DNA of 64,000 nt from Pediococcus parvulus (GCF_007990205.1 NZ_BJWE01000007.1:1-64000); one strand, 5' to 3'. Positions 47,895 to 57,243 are shown, counted from the first letter of the stretch. Made by a program: numbers and translations. The notes: generated by a model not told the origin, from the letters alone.

Positions 47895-50537
47895 TTATTT
47901 AAGCCGAATTACTTGAGACTTTGTATCTAAATCATCAATTTGATCATCAGCTGTAAAATAAATAACTTGATGTTCTTCACTAATCTGATTAAGTAGCGCC
48001 ATCACATTTTGCTTCCGGTTTGAGTCAAAGTTGACAAAACCATCATCGATAATAATTGGCAAACTGACTAAATCAGCCATCACTTTTACAAACGCCAACC
48101 GAATTGAAACATACAACTGTTCGGCGGTTCCTTGAGAAAGTTCCCCCACTTCGGAGCTTTGGTGATCGGAATCAAATACAACAATTGTCTCGTCATCGAA
48201 ACTAATCTTATTGTACCGTTTATTGGTTAACAAAGAAAAATATTGTTCAGCATAGTTCATAATCTTTGGTAATCGGCCTTGACTAGCTACTGATAAAGTT
48301 TCATCAATCCATTGAGCTGCTAATTTTTCGGTCAACCAATCACGTGTTTGGGCCAAGATCTCAGCCTCTAAGTTAGCCTGTTGTTGTTGCAAATTAGCGT
48401 AGGTTTCATCATTTGCTAATTGTTGCATTTGTGTGTTCAAAACTGTCTTTTGTTCAACTAATTTTTCCTGTTCATCACGCAACTGGGTCAAATTATTTTC
48501 TTGCCTGTGCAATTGGGATTGAATTTCTTCCTGATCAGAAAAGTGTTGCAAGTCTGTTAAAGTACTTTCCCCTAATTGCTGTTTAAGCTGGGCAACTTGT
48601 CCTATCATAGCCTCTTGATCAAACTGGGCTTTCTTAGCAGTCTCAAAACTTTCCCAATTTTTCAAAGAAAGTTTCTGGAGATATTCTGATTCAGCTTGCT
48701 TAGCTTTTTTACTTTCCAGTTCAACTTGATTAAAACGATCCTGATAATATTTTAGATCTTGTTTATTTTGGTGAGTAATCTTTTGTTCTTGTTCAATTTT
48801 TTTGAAATAGTCTGCTAGGTTCTTTAATTGCTGATTAATTGATCCTGTTAAAACTACCCAATCGGCCAATATTTTCGTTCTTTCATTAAACACCGCAATG
48901 ATTTCTTGATTGTTATGTTGCTGACTTTGATTAGCTCGCTGATCTTCAGATAATCTCTCAAATCGTTTTAAATCATTTTGCATTGCCAACCAGGTTTGTG
49001 GATCAGTCTGCGAGATCCCTTTAGCCACACCAAATTTTTGAATCCGCTCGTTCACGTCCTTGCTTTGCTCTGTGATTTCTTGTAGCTGTTTTTGCAAACT
49101 TGTCACTTGAGTTTGTAAATCGTCTTCAGCATGATCTGTCTTGTTCTCATTTGGATTGATCAACCATCCACCTAGAATGATGAGTAATCCTAACACTAAT
49201 AAACCTATTTTGACACCCATTGACAAACTAAGCGCCCAAGGCAAAATGATAATTATAAAACCAATTACTGAAAAGCTCATTTTTAGCTTGTCTTTTGAGT
49301 TATTTGAGTTAGGATTGGACGTTTTAAGCAGCTTGTCTTGTAATTCAACAACTTGGTTTTGCAGATTTTGCTTTTCGCGAGTTCGCTCACTTTTTTGCTT
49401 TAAATCACGTTGAAGCTGATCAAACTCCTCTTCACTAAAAGGCTCCGGAACTGTTTCTTGAATCCCCAGTTGACGCCGAATTTGATTTTGTTCCGCATCA
49501 ATTTCAACCTGCTTTTTTCCCAACTGCTCATCTTGAATCACAACATTTTCAATCTTATTTAAATCCTGACGAATGTTCTCAAATTCTTGTTCATGGCTAC
49601 TATAAAATAAGATTCGCGGATTTTGTTGTTCCTTTTGTTTTAGGTCGGAAATTTTTTCTTGCAGAGTTTGAAGTGTTTGTGCTGCTTCACTAATCTGCTG
49701 GTGATTATGTTCAACAGCCTGCATTAAATCGGAAGATATTTCCACAAAATGGCTGTTTAGTTTAGGCGCAAGCTCAAGATATTTTTGATAAGCATCCCAG
49801 CCAGACAAATCATGTTTTAGCTTATCTAGTTGGGCTTTGCTAGTTTCAATTTTTACCTGCAATTGCGACAACTTAGTTTGGTTCAAATTCATATCAGTCG
49901 CGTATTGTTTATACAATTCAGTTTCATTTGCCGCTTTTTGAACCGACTGACTAAGTGAATCATATTCTTTGAGTAACTTATTTAATGGCCGCACTCGTCC
50001 TTTAGGAGCATAAATTTTATCGGCACTCTTTTCAAAGGAACTCTGGAGGCCAATCCATTCATCGCTGCCAACTGCCCCAATTTTTAAAACTCGTTTACGA
50101 AATTCATCCCGATCTAATTGGCGCACCTCGGCTAATTCGCTTTGACTAAAACTAAACATCTCATTGAAAAGTGTTTCATCAACCGAACCCAACAAATTGC
50201 TCAACTCATCATTTGCCAAAACTTCTTGTGTTGCCACATTTGTTATGGTTAGCTTGCCGCCACTTTTTCCCTTTACACGGGTCAACAAGTACTGCTCATC
50301 ATGGTTCTCAATTAATAGCTCACCGCCGTATTTGGACCCATTTTTGGGTTCATACCTCAAATAACGGTCAGCTCCTCTTTTGGTGCGAAAGCCAAACAAA
50401 ACACTTAAAATAAACTGGCGTAAGGTAGATTTTCCGGCCTCGTTGGGACCTGAAAACACAGTTAAGCCATTCGTTAAATCAAACTGTTGGTCTTGCCATT
50501 TGCCAAACCCATAAACATTAATCTTTAGTATCTTCAT
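47895..50537 (-). CDS. yhaN: SbcC-like ATPase YhaN with membrane-like insertion
   Basis: An SMC/Rad50-like ATPase, about 880 residues. Walker A is GPNEAGKST near residue 27, followed by long coiled coils; the C-terminal part has the signature ELSQGTAEQLYVSIRLA and Walker B LPIIIDDGF. Two adjacent hydrophobic stretches (about residues 421-462) interrupt the coiled coil where SbcC has a zinc hook, and no CxxC is seen there. It pairs with the nuclease YhaO, overlapping it. GAGGAG precedes the chosen ATG. Confidence 0.9.
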   Translation of the reverse strand: MKILKINVYGFGKWQDQQFDLTNGLTVFSGPNEAGKSTLRQFILSVLFGFRTKRGADRYLRYEPKNGSKYGGELLIENHDEQYLLTRVKGKSGGKLTITNVATQEVLANDELSNLLGSVDETLFNEMFSFSQSELAEVRQLDRDEFRKRVLKIGAVGSDEWIGLQSSFEKSADKIYAPKGRVRPLNKLLKEYDSLSQSVQKAANETELYKQYATDMNLNQTKLSQLQVKIETSKAQLDKLKHDLSGWDAYQKYLELAPKLNSHFVEISSDLMQAVEHNHQQISEAAQTLQTLQEKISDLKQKEQQNPRILFYSSHEQEFENIRQDLNKIENVVIQDEQLGKKQVEIDAEQNQIRRQLGIQETVPEPFSEEEFDQLQRDLKQKSERTREKQNLQNQVVELQDKLLKTSNPNSNNSKDKLKMSFSVIGFIIIILPWALSLSMGVKIGLLVLGLLIILGGWLINPNENKTDHAEDDLQTQVTSLQKQLQEITEQSKDVNERIQKFGVAKGISQTDPQTWLAMQNDLKRFERLSEDQRANQSQQHNNQEIIAVFNERTKILADWVVLTGSINQQLKNLADYFKKIEQEQKITHQNKQDLKYYQDRFNQVELESKKAKQAESEYLQKLSLKNWESFETAKKAQFDQEAMIGQVAQLKQQLGESTLTDLQHFSDQEEIQSQLHRQENNLTQLRDEQEKLVEQKTVLNTQMQQLANDETYANLQQQQANLEAEILAQTRDWLTEKLAAQWIDETLSVASQGRLPKIMNYAEQYFSLLTNKRYNKISFDDETIVVFDSDHQSSEVGELSQGTAEQLYVSIRLAFVKVMADLVSLPIIIDDGFVNFDSNRKQNVMALLNQISEEHQVIYFTADDQIDDLDTKSQVIRLK

Positions 50538-51747
50538 CGTTTTGCTCCTCACGACCACCATTTTCAAGTAGTAAAGTTTCCGCTAAATCCTGGAGTTGTG
50601 TATCTTGAGACTTTTCATTTAGGGCTTCAGTAATAAATGAATAATTCAGTAATTTCCCCGCAATTTGAGTCACGTTTTCTTCAGTAAAAATCTTTTTGCG
50701 ACTTTGCTCCCAAAACCCACTATCCAAAGCACTCAAATTGGATAGTTCTTGAGCTGGTACTGGTGTAATTTCATAAACCCAAGATTGGCTATTTTTAAGA
50801 AGCTTTTGCTGAACAACTTCTAATAAACTACCATCTTTAATTCTTGTTAAAACCGCTCCAGATAAGGTCTGGACATTTTTTATTTTGACATCAATAAAGT
50901 TAGGTTGCTTATCAAGCAGAATTTCGATGTGATGTAAAATTGTTTTCACAATCTCATCAAACGTGTCGGCCGCCGTCACCTCAATCGTGAGTTTTTGCCA
51001 ATTAATCACTGAGGCTTCCTTAAATTTCGGAATGAGTTTTTCCCCCTCACTTGAAACCAAATAAAAGCCCTTCGTTCCTGGTTCATTTTTATGCCGTCCT
51101 TGTAAATTACCAGAATAAATAATGGCCGGATCTTCATTTAGAACCTGACGTTTGTGAATATGGCCAAGCGCCCAATAATCATAGTGTAAGTTTAATAATT
51201 CGGTTTCGGAAAAGGGAGCGTAGTTCGCTTCTGGTGCATTTAAAGAATCCAAACTACCGTGAACCGTACCAATTTCGAAATCAGCTTGATCACGTCCTGG
51301 AAATTCGGCCACAATATCTTCTTTCACAGCCTGTTTATCATAGCTAAAGCCAATGATAGAAACGGTCGTCCCATCCTTTAGCGTCAACTGCTCTTTTTGA
51401 GGATTACTTGAAAAGACATGCACATTTTTCGGATAATTAATAATTTCCGTATTGTCATTTAAATAATCATGATTACCATAACTCAAATAGACCGGAATTT
51501 GTTTTTGATTTAAGCGTTCGAATTGTTCGTTAACAAACAAATCCGCCCTAATGCTGTGTTGAACTTGGTCAAATAAGTCTCCTACAATTAAGACAAAATC
51601 CACATTTTCCTTAATGGCCGTCGTGACTAAATTAGAAAACGCCCGATACGTAGAATCATGAATAAGCTGCCACACTTGATCTGGTGCTTTTCGTAATCCT
51701 TTAAACGGACTATCCAAATGAATATCTGCTGAATGAATAAATTTCAT
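50518..51747 (-). CDS. yhaO: Metallophosphatase nuclease YhaO (SbcD-like)
   Basis: The nuclease partner of YhaN. Phosphodiesterase motifs are DIHLDSPF (about residue 8), VGDLFDQVQ, GNHDYL and GHIHKRQ, all intact. At 409 residues it fits the YhaO/SbcD family, with a C-terminal capping domain. AAGGAG lies before the ATG. It probably acts in DNA end processing. Confidence 0.92.
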   Translation of the reverse strand: MKFIHSADIHLDSPFKGLRKAPDQVWQLIHDSTYRAFSNLVTTAIKENVDFVLIVGDLFDQVQHSIRADLFVNEQFERLNQKQIPVYLSYGNHDYLNDNTEIINYPKNVHVFSSNPQKEQLTLKDGTTVSIIGFSYDKQAVKEDIVAEFPGRDQADFEIGTVHGSLDSLNAPEANYAPFSETELLNLHYDYWALGHIHKRQVLNEDPAIIYSGNLQGRHKNEPGTKGFYLVSSEGEKLIPKFKEASVINWQKLTIEVTAADTFDEIVKTILHHIEILLDKQPNFIDVKIKNVQTLSGAVLTRIKDGSLLEVVQQKLLKNSQSWVYEITPVPAQELSNLSALDSGFWEQSRKKIFTEENVTQIAGKLLNYSFITEALNEKSQDTQLQDLAETLLLENGGREEQNDEDTKD

Positions 51748-51767
51748 AGTTTAACTCCTTGATTCAT

Positions 51768-51806
51768 AAAAAAGGGCCAGAACAAATCATCATTTGCACT
51801 AACCCT
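51768..51806 (-). terminator. Terminator of the YlbF/YheA gene
   Basis: Stem GGGTTAG with CTGGCCC plus an inner GCAAAT/ATTTGT pairing, followed by six T on the minus strand. A second small hairpin (ACGCTT/AAGCGT) lies at 51822-51837. Confidence 0.8.
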
Positions 51807-51845
51807 GTTTGTATTTAAAATACGCTTTTTGAAGCGTTATTCATC

Positions 51846-52190
51846 TTAATTTTGATACAATTCTTGTATCGGTTTAGTAATAATTTGATTGATATCATTT
51901 AAAAGTTGGTTCAAATTGCGTTCTTTGTCCATCAACGCCTTAATGACATCCACGTTGCCAACTTGACTCGCAACTTCGCGTGCATGCTTCATCTCATCGT
52001 CAGTTAGATCTTCACCATTCATCTGTTTTTGCTGCAAATTAACTTGAACTTCTTGAAAATCTTTAAAAAGTTCATATGCCTTAGGATCTTTCTTCATTTC
52101 TGCATATGCTGCACTCAAACTCGTATACTCAGTTGTTTGGCGAATTTCTTCTTCCATTTTGTTTGCAGTATCGTAAATATTAACAGCCAT
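51846..52190 (-). CDS. YlbF family protein (YheA-like)
   Basis: A 114-residue helical protein of the YlbF/YmcA/YheA family. No membrane segment; mostly coiled helices (KMEEEIRQTTEYTSLSAAYAEMKKD). YheA is encoded near yhaO in Bacillus and its function is unknown, whereas YlbF and YmcA affect RNA turnover. GGAGG precedes the ATG. Confidence 0.85.
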   Translation of the reverse strand: MAVNIYDTANKMEEEIRQTTEYTSLSAAYAEMKKDPKAYELFKDFQEVQVNLQQKQMNGEDLTDDEMKHAREVASQVGNVDVIKALMDKERNLNQLLNDINQIITKPIQELYQN

Positions 52191-52271
52191 TGTCTTCCTC
52201 CTAGATGTTTACGCTTTTATACTGATATTGTATCATACCAAAGCCGGTTTGATACGCGCATTCAATAAAGT

Positions 52272-54425
52272 TTAATTACCACCAAGAAAATTCTTGGCTT
52301 TATCAACCCATTCACTTGCCTTTTGCTTAAAGGATTCTGTTCCTTTTGAAAAGCTTTTTTCTGCGCTAGAAGTACCATTTTGAATACTGTCCCAAATACT
52401 AGAACCTGAACTGGAACTTTCCGCGGTAGCTAAAGTAGACGCATTGGTGGTATTGAAACTCGTGCCAGCAGTATTTGGTAAAATGCCTTCCATCTCCGCC
52501 TTAAACAAGGAGCTTAAACCAACTCCACTTAGGTTTTCCAAATGGTTCGTTTTGGTGGTATCGTCAAAGCCTTCCCATGTGGCTACCACCGTATCTGGCG
52601 TATAGCCAATCATCCATTCATCAGTGGTTGCGTCGCTAGTTGAGGCACCATCTACCTCAGTACTACCGGTCTTACCGGCAATTGTGTACCCAGCAGGTTT
52701 CGCATTCACGCCAGTCCCATATGAATCACTATAAACACCTATCATCATACTTGTCATTTCTTTAGCCACTTTTTTGGAAATCACACGTTTGGTTTGTGTC
52801 GTATTATTCACAATAGTTTTTCCAGAAGAATCCACAATCTTTCGAATAAAACCGGTTTGCGCCAGTTCACCATTATTCGCAAAAGCCGTGTAAGCACTTG
52901 CCAACTGGTAAGGCGAAATACCTGTCGTTAATCCACCCAGAGCTAATGCCAAGTTCTTATCACTTTTATCAATATTCAAACCGAACTTTTGAACAGACGC
53001 ATACCCTTTAGCCACACCAATCTTATTAAGTAACCAGACTGCTGGGGCATTACGACTCTCCGCCAACGCCTTATACATTGGCAACGAACCCACATACTCA
53101 TTGTTATAATTTTCTGGGCGATACTTGTTTGTCCCGTAGGATTGTAACTTGTCCGTCAAAGTAGAATCGTAGGAATATCCGCTAGACAATGCTGGTGCAT
53201 AAACGGCAATCGGCTTCAATGTTGATCCAGGTTGACGTTTCATCTGGGTTGCACGATTAAAGCCCCTGAAAACGTGCTTGCCACGTCCGCCGACTACAGC
53301 GGCCACTCCCCCCGTTTTAGGGTTGATCGCAATTGAAGCCGCTTGTACTTTTGTCCCATCTGATGCATTCGCAGGAAAATAACTAGAATTCTTGAATTTT
53401 TCCTGCATACTTGTTTGATCGCTCTGATTCAAGTACGTGTAAATTTTGTAACCACGATTCATGATATCAGATTCAGTCAAACCATAGCGACTAATTGCCT
53501 CGTTGATTACGGCATCAAAGTAATACGGATACTTATAGCCACTGGTATCTGAAAAAGTATTCGCGGTTGTTAAAGCCGTTCTTTCATACGTTTTTGCTTG
53601 AGAAGTCGTTATTTTTTTATTTTCGGCCATCAAGCTTAAAACGACATTCCGTCGTTGTTTTGAAGCCGCGGGGTGATCGGCCGGATTATATGCACTAGGT
53701 GACTTCAATATCCCCGCTAAAACAGCTGCTTGGGGGACTGTTAATTGACTTGCAGAAACCCCCAAATAGCGTTTAGAAGCATCTTGAACACCCCAGACAC
53801 CGTTCCCAAAGTAAGCATTATTCAAGTACATTTCTAAAATTTCTGATTTAGTGTATACATTTTCGACTTCAATCGACAAAAACAGTTCTTTTGCCTTGCG
53901 CGTAAAGGTCTGTTGTTGTGATAATAGAGCGTTTTTAACCAGCTGTTGAGTTAACGTACTACCACCACCACTTATATAATTCCGCCTTAATACTTTATTC
54001 ACTGCATACAACAATGCCGCCCTACCAATTCCTTTAACAGAGAAACCATACTCTTTATAAAAGCCTCTATCTTCAGTTGATATTACTGCATTTTGCACAT
54101 TGATTGACATCTTGCTTAAGCTGACCCAAGTTCCCTTTTGAGAATACAAGGAGCCGGCTTTTTTATTTTTTGCATCATATACGACCGTTGGTTTTTCTAA
54201 TTCTGTCTTTAGGTCAGCAACATTAGCCGTTTTGGCCCGGTAAGTCAGATAACCACTCATCACCAAAAAAAAGCTTAAGAACAAAATAATCAACCATCGC
54301 GTTAATTGAAATCTTCGCCAGTAACGACCAAAAAGGACTCTAAATTGACGCCAATATGGCGCTAAAAAATGACCAATTCGTTTAATTACCGTTAAAACCG
54401 AAGAAAGGAAATTATTAGTTTTCAT
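52272..54425 (-). CDS. pbp1A: Class A penicillin-binding protein (PBP1A/PbpF-like)
   Basis: A bifunctional glycosyltransferase/transpeptidase, 717 residues. One membrane helix lies at about 43-63. The GT51 domain follows (STEDRGFYKEYGFSVKG with the catalytic Glu, and GGGSTLTQQLVKNALL). The transpeptidase has STLK in RQPGSTLKPIAVY, SRN and KTGSTE. The C-terminal tail is Ser-rich and low complexity. It is a single gene between argR and the ylbF gene. Confidence 0.95.
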   Translation of the reverse strand: MKTNNFLSSVLTVIKRIGHFLAPYWRQFRVLFGRYWRRFQLTRWLIILFLSFFLVMSGYLTYRAKTANVADLKTELEKPTVVYDAKNKKAGSLYSQKGTWVSLSKMSINVQNAVISTEDRGFYKEYGFSVKGIGRAALLYAVNKVLRRNYISGGGSTLTQQLVKNALLSQQQTFTRKAKELFLSIEVENVYTKSEILEMYLNNAYFGNGVWGVQDASKRYLGVSASQLTVPQAAVLAGILKSPSAYNPADHPAASKQRRNVVLSLMAENKKITTSQAKTYERTALTTANTFSDTSGYKYPYYFDAVINEAISRYGLTESDIMNRGYKIYTYLNQSDQTSMQEKFKNSSYFPANASDGTKVQAASIAINPKTGGVAAVVGGRGKHVFRGFNRATQMKRQPGSTLKPIAVYAPALSSGYSYDSTLTDKLQSYGTNKYRPENYNNEYVGSLPMYKALAESRNAPAVWLLNKIGVAKGYASVQKFGLNIDKSDKNLALALGGLTTGISPYQLASAYTAFANNGELAQTGFIRKIVDSSGKTIVNNTTQTKRVISKKVAKEMTSMMIGVYSDSYGTGVNAKPAGYTIAGKTGSTEVDGASTSDATTDEWMIGYTPDTVVATWEGFDDTTKTNHLENLSGVGLSSLFKAEMEGILPNTAGTSFNTTNASTLATAESSSSGSSIWDSIQNGTSSAEKSFSKGTESFKQKASEWVDKAKNFLGGN

Positions 54426-54555
54426 AAAAGTCTCCGTTTAAATAGAATGTTAGCTGTATTGTATCACAGTTTAAGAACCCCTTTTAAATCCTCATCGAAT
54501 TTTAAAAGACCCTTAAAAAGCGGCTGAATAATTTTTCTTTTTGAAACCACAAAAA

Positions 54556-54618
54556 CAGAGCAAAACTAGATTTTAACGATAATTGAGCCGTCGTCAAAGC
54601 TTCTGGTTTTACTCTGTA
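54556..54618 (-). terminator. Terminator of argR
   Basis: Stem ACAGAGTAAAAC with GTTTTGCTCTGT (12 pairs), followed by TTTTTG on the minus strand, with a long loop of about 39 bases. Confidence 0.75.
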
Positions 54619-54624
54619 TTCTTA

Positions 54625-55086
54625 TTAGCCTTCAGCAGATAAATAATGAGCTAACTTTTGATGTAATTGAGTTGCTAATGCTTCATCGGGACTAAAAACC
54701 ACAATCGTATCAAATCCCGCTAAAGTTCCAACGATTTCTGGCATCTGTGTATCATCAAAAACAGCTGCCAATCGATTACCATCATTTGGTGTTGTTTTAA
54801 TAATATTAACAAACTGAATTTGATCAATTTGTTGTGCCGTTTGCTTAAAGGTTTTAAAAAGAGCTTCTGCTGGATCTTCATCATTGGTTTCAAAAATCAT
54901 ATACCTTTGATGACCTTCATGATCGGTTCCCTTTACAATATGCATTTCGCGCATATCACGAGAAATAGTAGCCTGCGTTGCCACAACTTGATGAGTTTTC
55001 AACAAGGTCATCAAATCATCTTGCTTCGCAACTAGTTGATTTGCAATAAGGTCTTTAATGATCTTTTGACGTTCACTTTTTTTCAT
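54625..55086 (-). CDS. argR: ArgR/AhrC family arginine-type repressor
   Basis: A 153-residue regulator. The N-terminal winged helix includes ATQATISRDMREMHIVK (about residues 36-52). The C-terminal oligomerisation domain has GTLAGFDTIVVFSPDE, where the usual GTIAGDDT aspartate pair is reduced to one Asp, with Phe in the first position. In E. coli both aspartates bind arginine, so ligand sensing may differ. It is next to the ArcR-like gene. Confidence 0.93.
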   Translation of the reverse strand: MKKSERQKIIKDLIANQLVAKQDDLMTLLKTHQVVATQATISRDMREMHIVKGTDHEGHQRYMIFETNDEDPAEALFKTFKQTAQQIDQIQFVNIIKTTPNDGNRLAAVFDDTQMPEIVGTLAGFDTIVVFSPDEALATQLHQKLAHYLSAEG

Positions 55087-55149
55087 AACTGCACTTCACT
55101 CCCGTATTAACTTTCTCAAGTATACCAAAATTCAAAAACACATAACAGT

Positions 55150-55842
55150 CTAGGCTTCTTCGGTATAGATTTCTGGAAAGAAAAGATATTTACGTGAATA
55201 CTCCAGCTCAGTTTCATCAACTAATTCGTGAATAACTTGGCCAGCTGTTTCTCGGGTAGTGCCCGCAATTGTGGCAATTTCTTTAATTGTTAACGGAAAC
55301 GGGATTTGTCTGCCGCCTTCCAATTCTATACCATGATGATTATTCAAGTACTTTAATACCTGCTCCACTCTTTTTGTTGCAGATGGAGTCAACGCCCTCT
55401 GAATAAAAATCTCCTCTTCTGAAACGACTTCTTGCATCTTTTTAATAATCATTAATGAAAATTTGTGATTACTTTTCAGCAAGCCCTCAAACGTTTTTGT
55501 TGGGATAAAAATGACTTCTGCGTTAGTCAACGCTGTAACTGTATAACAATAACGACTGTCAACAAACATCCCCCGTAACGGAAACAGCATATTGGGACTG
55601 AGAAAGCTCACGTAGGACGCGTCCTCTTTGGCATCGAATGATCTGATTTTTAAAAAACCCTTTTTTAATATAAACGTGTAATTTCGATCATCGTGCTGAT
55701 CAACCAAATTCTGACCCTTGGCAATCTTCTTGTAATGCAGACAACTTACCACCTTTTTATATTCGGAAGCTTTAAGAATATGACTTCCTGGGACATGTGC
55801 TAGATGACGCTCAAAAATTCTTTGTTGCTTGGGGTTAATCAT
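55150..55842 (-). CDS. arcR: Crp/Fnr family transcriptional regulator (ArcR-like)
   Basis: A 230-residue regulator with an N-terminal cyclic-nucleotide-binding-like sensor (about 20-140) and a C-terminal helix-turn-helix (LTIKEIATIAGTTRETAGQVIHEL). It lacks the cysteine cluster of Fnr, so no Fe-S cofactor is expected. Its context with ArgR, an ArcT-like aminotransferase and argS suggests ArcR, the Crp/Fnr-type activator of arginine deiminase genes in lactic acid bacteria. None of the deiminase genes is in the window, so the symbol is tentative. Confidence 0.8.
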   Translation of the reverse strand: MINPKQQRIFERHLAHVPGSHILKASEYKKVVSCLHYKKIAKGQNLVDQHDDRNYTFILKKGFLKIRSFDAKEDASYVSFLSPNMLFPLRGMFVDSRYCYTVTALTNAEVIFIPTKTFEGLLKSNHKFSLMIIKKMQEVVSEEEIFIQRALTPSATKRVEQVLKYLNNHHGIELEGGRQIPFPLTIKEIATIAGTTRETAGQVIHELVDETELEYSRKYLFFPEIYTEEA

Positions 55843-55878
55843 ATAGTTAGCCTCTTTTCAAAAAAATATAATGTATCT

Positions 55879-55918
55879 ATTATCCCAGAAACAGATATAA
55901 AAGCCAAGAATTATTCTT
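55879..55918 (-). promoter_or_regulatory. arcR-like promoter with overlapping palindrome
   Basis: -35 TTGGCT (55902-55907), 17-bp spacer, -10 GATAAT (55879-55884). The perfect palindrome AAGAAT-T-ATTCTT (55906-55918) overlaps the upstream edge of the -35. Confidence 0.55.
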
Positions 55919-55938
55919 AAAATAGTTTGACGTGATTT

Positions 55939-57060
55939 TTACTCACACTGATTTAAGAAATCACCTAATTTTTTCAATCCAATCTTTAACGTTTCTGTAT
56001 CTGTACAGTAGCCAATACGAGCATGCCCTGGCATATCGAATCTAGATCCAGGAACAATTAATACGCCAGTCTTTTGCAACAACTCTTCGCAGAATTCTTC
56101 ATCATGCATTTGAATATTTAGTTTGACACAGGCTGTTGAAACTTGTTCTGGCATAATTATTTCTACTTTGGGTTGATTCTTGACCCACTGCTCTAAAATT
56201 TTATGATTTCTTTGTACTAATTTTCCGTTACGCTGTAAAATGGCCTTTCGGTTTCGCAATGTCATACAAGCCAATGTATCATTAACCACACCGCCTGAAA
56301 TCATTGTATAATCCCGATATTTTCTAAATATGTCGGCAAGTTCTTTAGACTGAGTTGCAATCCAACCAATTCGTAATCCAGGAACAGAATACGTTTTTGA
56401 AAGGCTATTTACAGAAATTCCCTTTTCATATAAATCAGCGATATCTGGAAATTCATCAATTTTATCCACCGGCTGATAGACTTCATCAGCTAAGACATAA
56501 GCGCCAACTTTTCTAGCCAACAAAACGACCTGCTCCAACAACGCCTTATTGAGGAGGCTGCCAGTTGGATTTTGAGCATTATTTAAACAAATCATCTTGG
56601 TTTTTGGCGAAATAAGCTGTCGTAATTGAGCCAAATCAGGTTGCCAATTTAAACTCTCTTTTAAATCCCACTCATCAACTTTCACGCCCAAAGACTTGGG
56701 CAAATCATACAGTTGCTGGTAACTGGGATATAAGGAAATGATGTGATCTCCGGGGTTCAATAAACTGAAGAGTGCCAAAAAGTTTCCACCGGTAGCACCA
56801 TTTGTCTGTAAAATATTTTGACTATCAACCTGGTCGTATAGTTGCGCAACTAATTTTTTAAATTCTGGTGATCCTTCGATCCAACCATAATTTAATTTAG
56901 TGTTTAAATATTTAGTAAATGTCGCTGTCGGATCCTGGCTATCAAAACTAAGTAATTCCCCCAAAGTTAGTGAACTAATTGTGCTCTGCGAGATATCAAA
57001 TTGAGCCGCTTTTTCATTTTTGTTTAGCCATTCTTCGACACCAAAGCCTTTGATTTCCAT
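55939..57060 (-). CDS. arcT: PLP-dependent class I/II aminotransferase (ArcT-like)
   Basis: A fold type I aminotransferase, 373 residues. The PLP lysine is in SVNSLSKTYSVPGLRIGW. NNAQNPTGSLL and DEVYQPVD supply the other cofactor-binding residues. The C-terminal segment begins near VLIVPGSRFDMPGHARIGY. The ArcT call rests on context with the ArcR-like gene and on resemblance to arc-cluster aminotransferases; the substrate is unknown. GAGGAGG lies before MEIKGFGVEEW, fixing the start. Confidence 0.82.
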   Translation of the reverse strand: MEIKGFGVEEWLNKNEKAAQFDISQSTISSLTLGELLSFDSQDPTATFTKYLNTKLNYGWIEGSPEFKKLVAQLYDQVDSQNILQTNGATGGNFLALFSLLNPGDHIISLYPSYQQLYDLPKSLGVKVDEWDLKESLNWQPDLAQLRQLISPKTKMICLNNAQNPTGSLLNKALLEQVVLLARKVGAYVLADEVYQPVDKIDEFPDIADLYEKGISVNSLSKTYSVPGLRIGWIATQSKELADIFRKYRDYTMISGGVVNDTLACMTLRNRKAILQRNGKLVQRNHKILEQWVKNQPKVEIIMPEQVSTACVKLNIQMHDEEFCEELLQKTGVLIVPGSRFDMPGHARIGYCTDTETLKIGLKKLGDFLNQCE

Positions 57061-57159
57061 CTTTGTTTCCTCCTCAAATATAATTCGACTCAATTAATAC
57101 CTCAACATATCTATTGTATCAGGTCTTAATTTTGCATGCTTCGAGATTCCCTACTTTTG

Positions 57160-57181
57160 AAATGAGAAATTCTTCTCATTT
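57160..57181. promoter_or_regulatory. 22-bp inverted repeat upstream of the aminotransferase gene
   Basis: AAATGAGAA-ATTC-TTCTCATTT, nine-base perfect arms. It lies about 40 bases upstream of a -10-like TACAAT (57113-57118), a position that would suit an activator. Confidence 0.45.
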
Positions 57182-57202
57182 TCGGCTATTTTGGCCTATA
57201 TT

Positions 57203-57243
57203 TAAGAGGTTGAGGAAACTTTTTCCCCAACCTCTTCTTTTTT
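57203..57243 (+). terminator. Hairpin with plus-strand T run between the aminotransferase gene and argS
   Basis: Stem AAGAGGTTGAGG with CCCAACCTCTT, followed on the plus strand by CTTTTTTT but on the minus strand only by AAATATAGG. No plus-strand gene precedes it. On the minus strand a second hairpin (TTAGGTAAAA with TTTTACCTAA, 57254-57291) follows argS. Confidence 0.5.
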
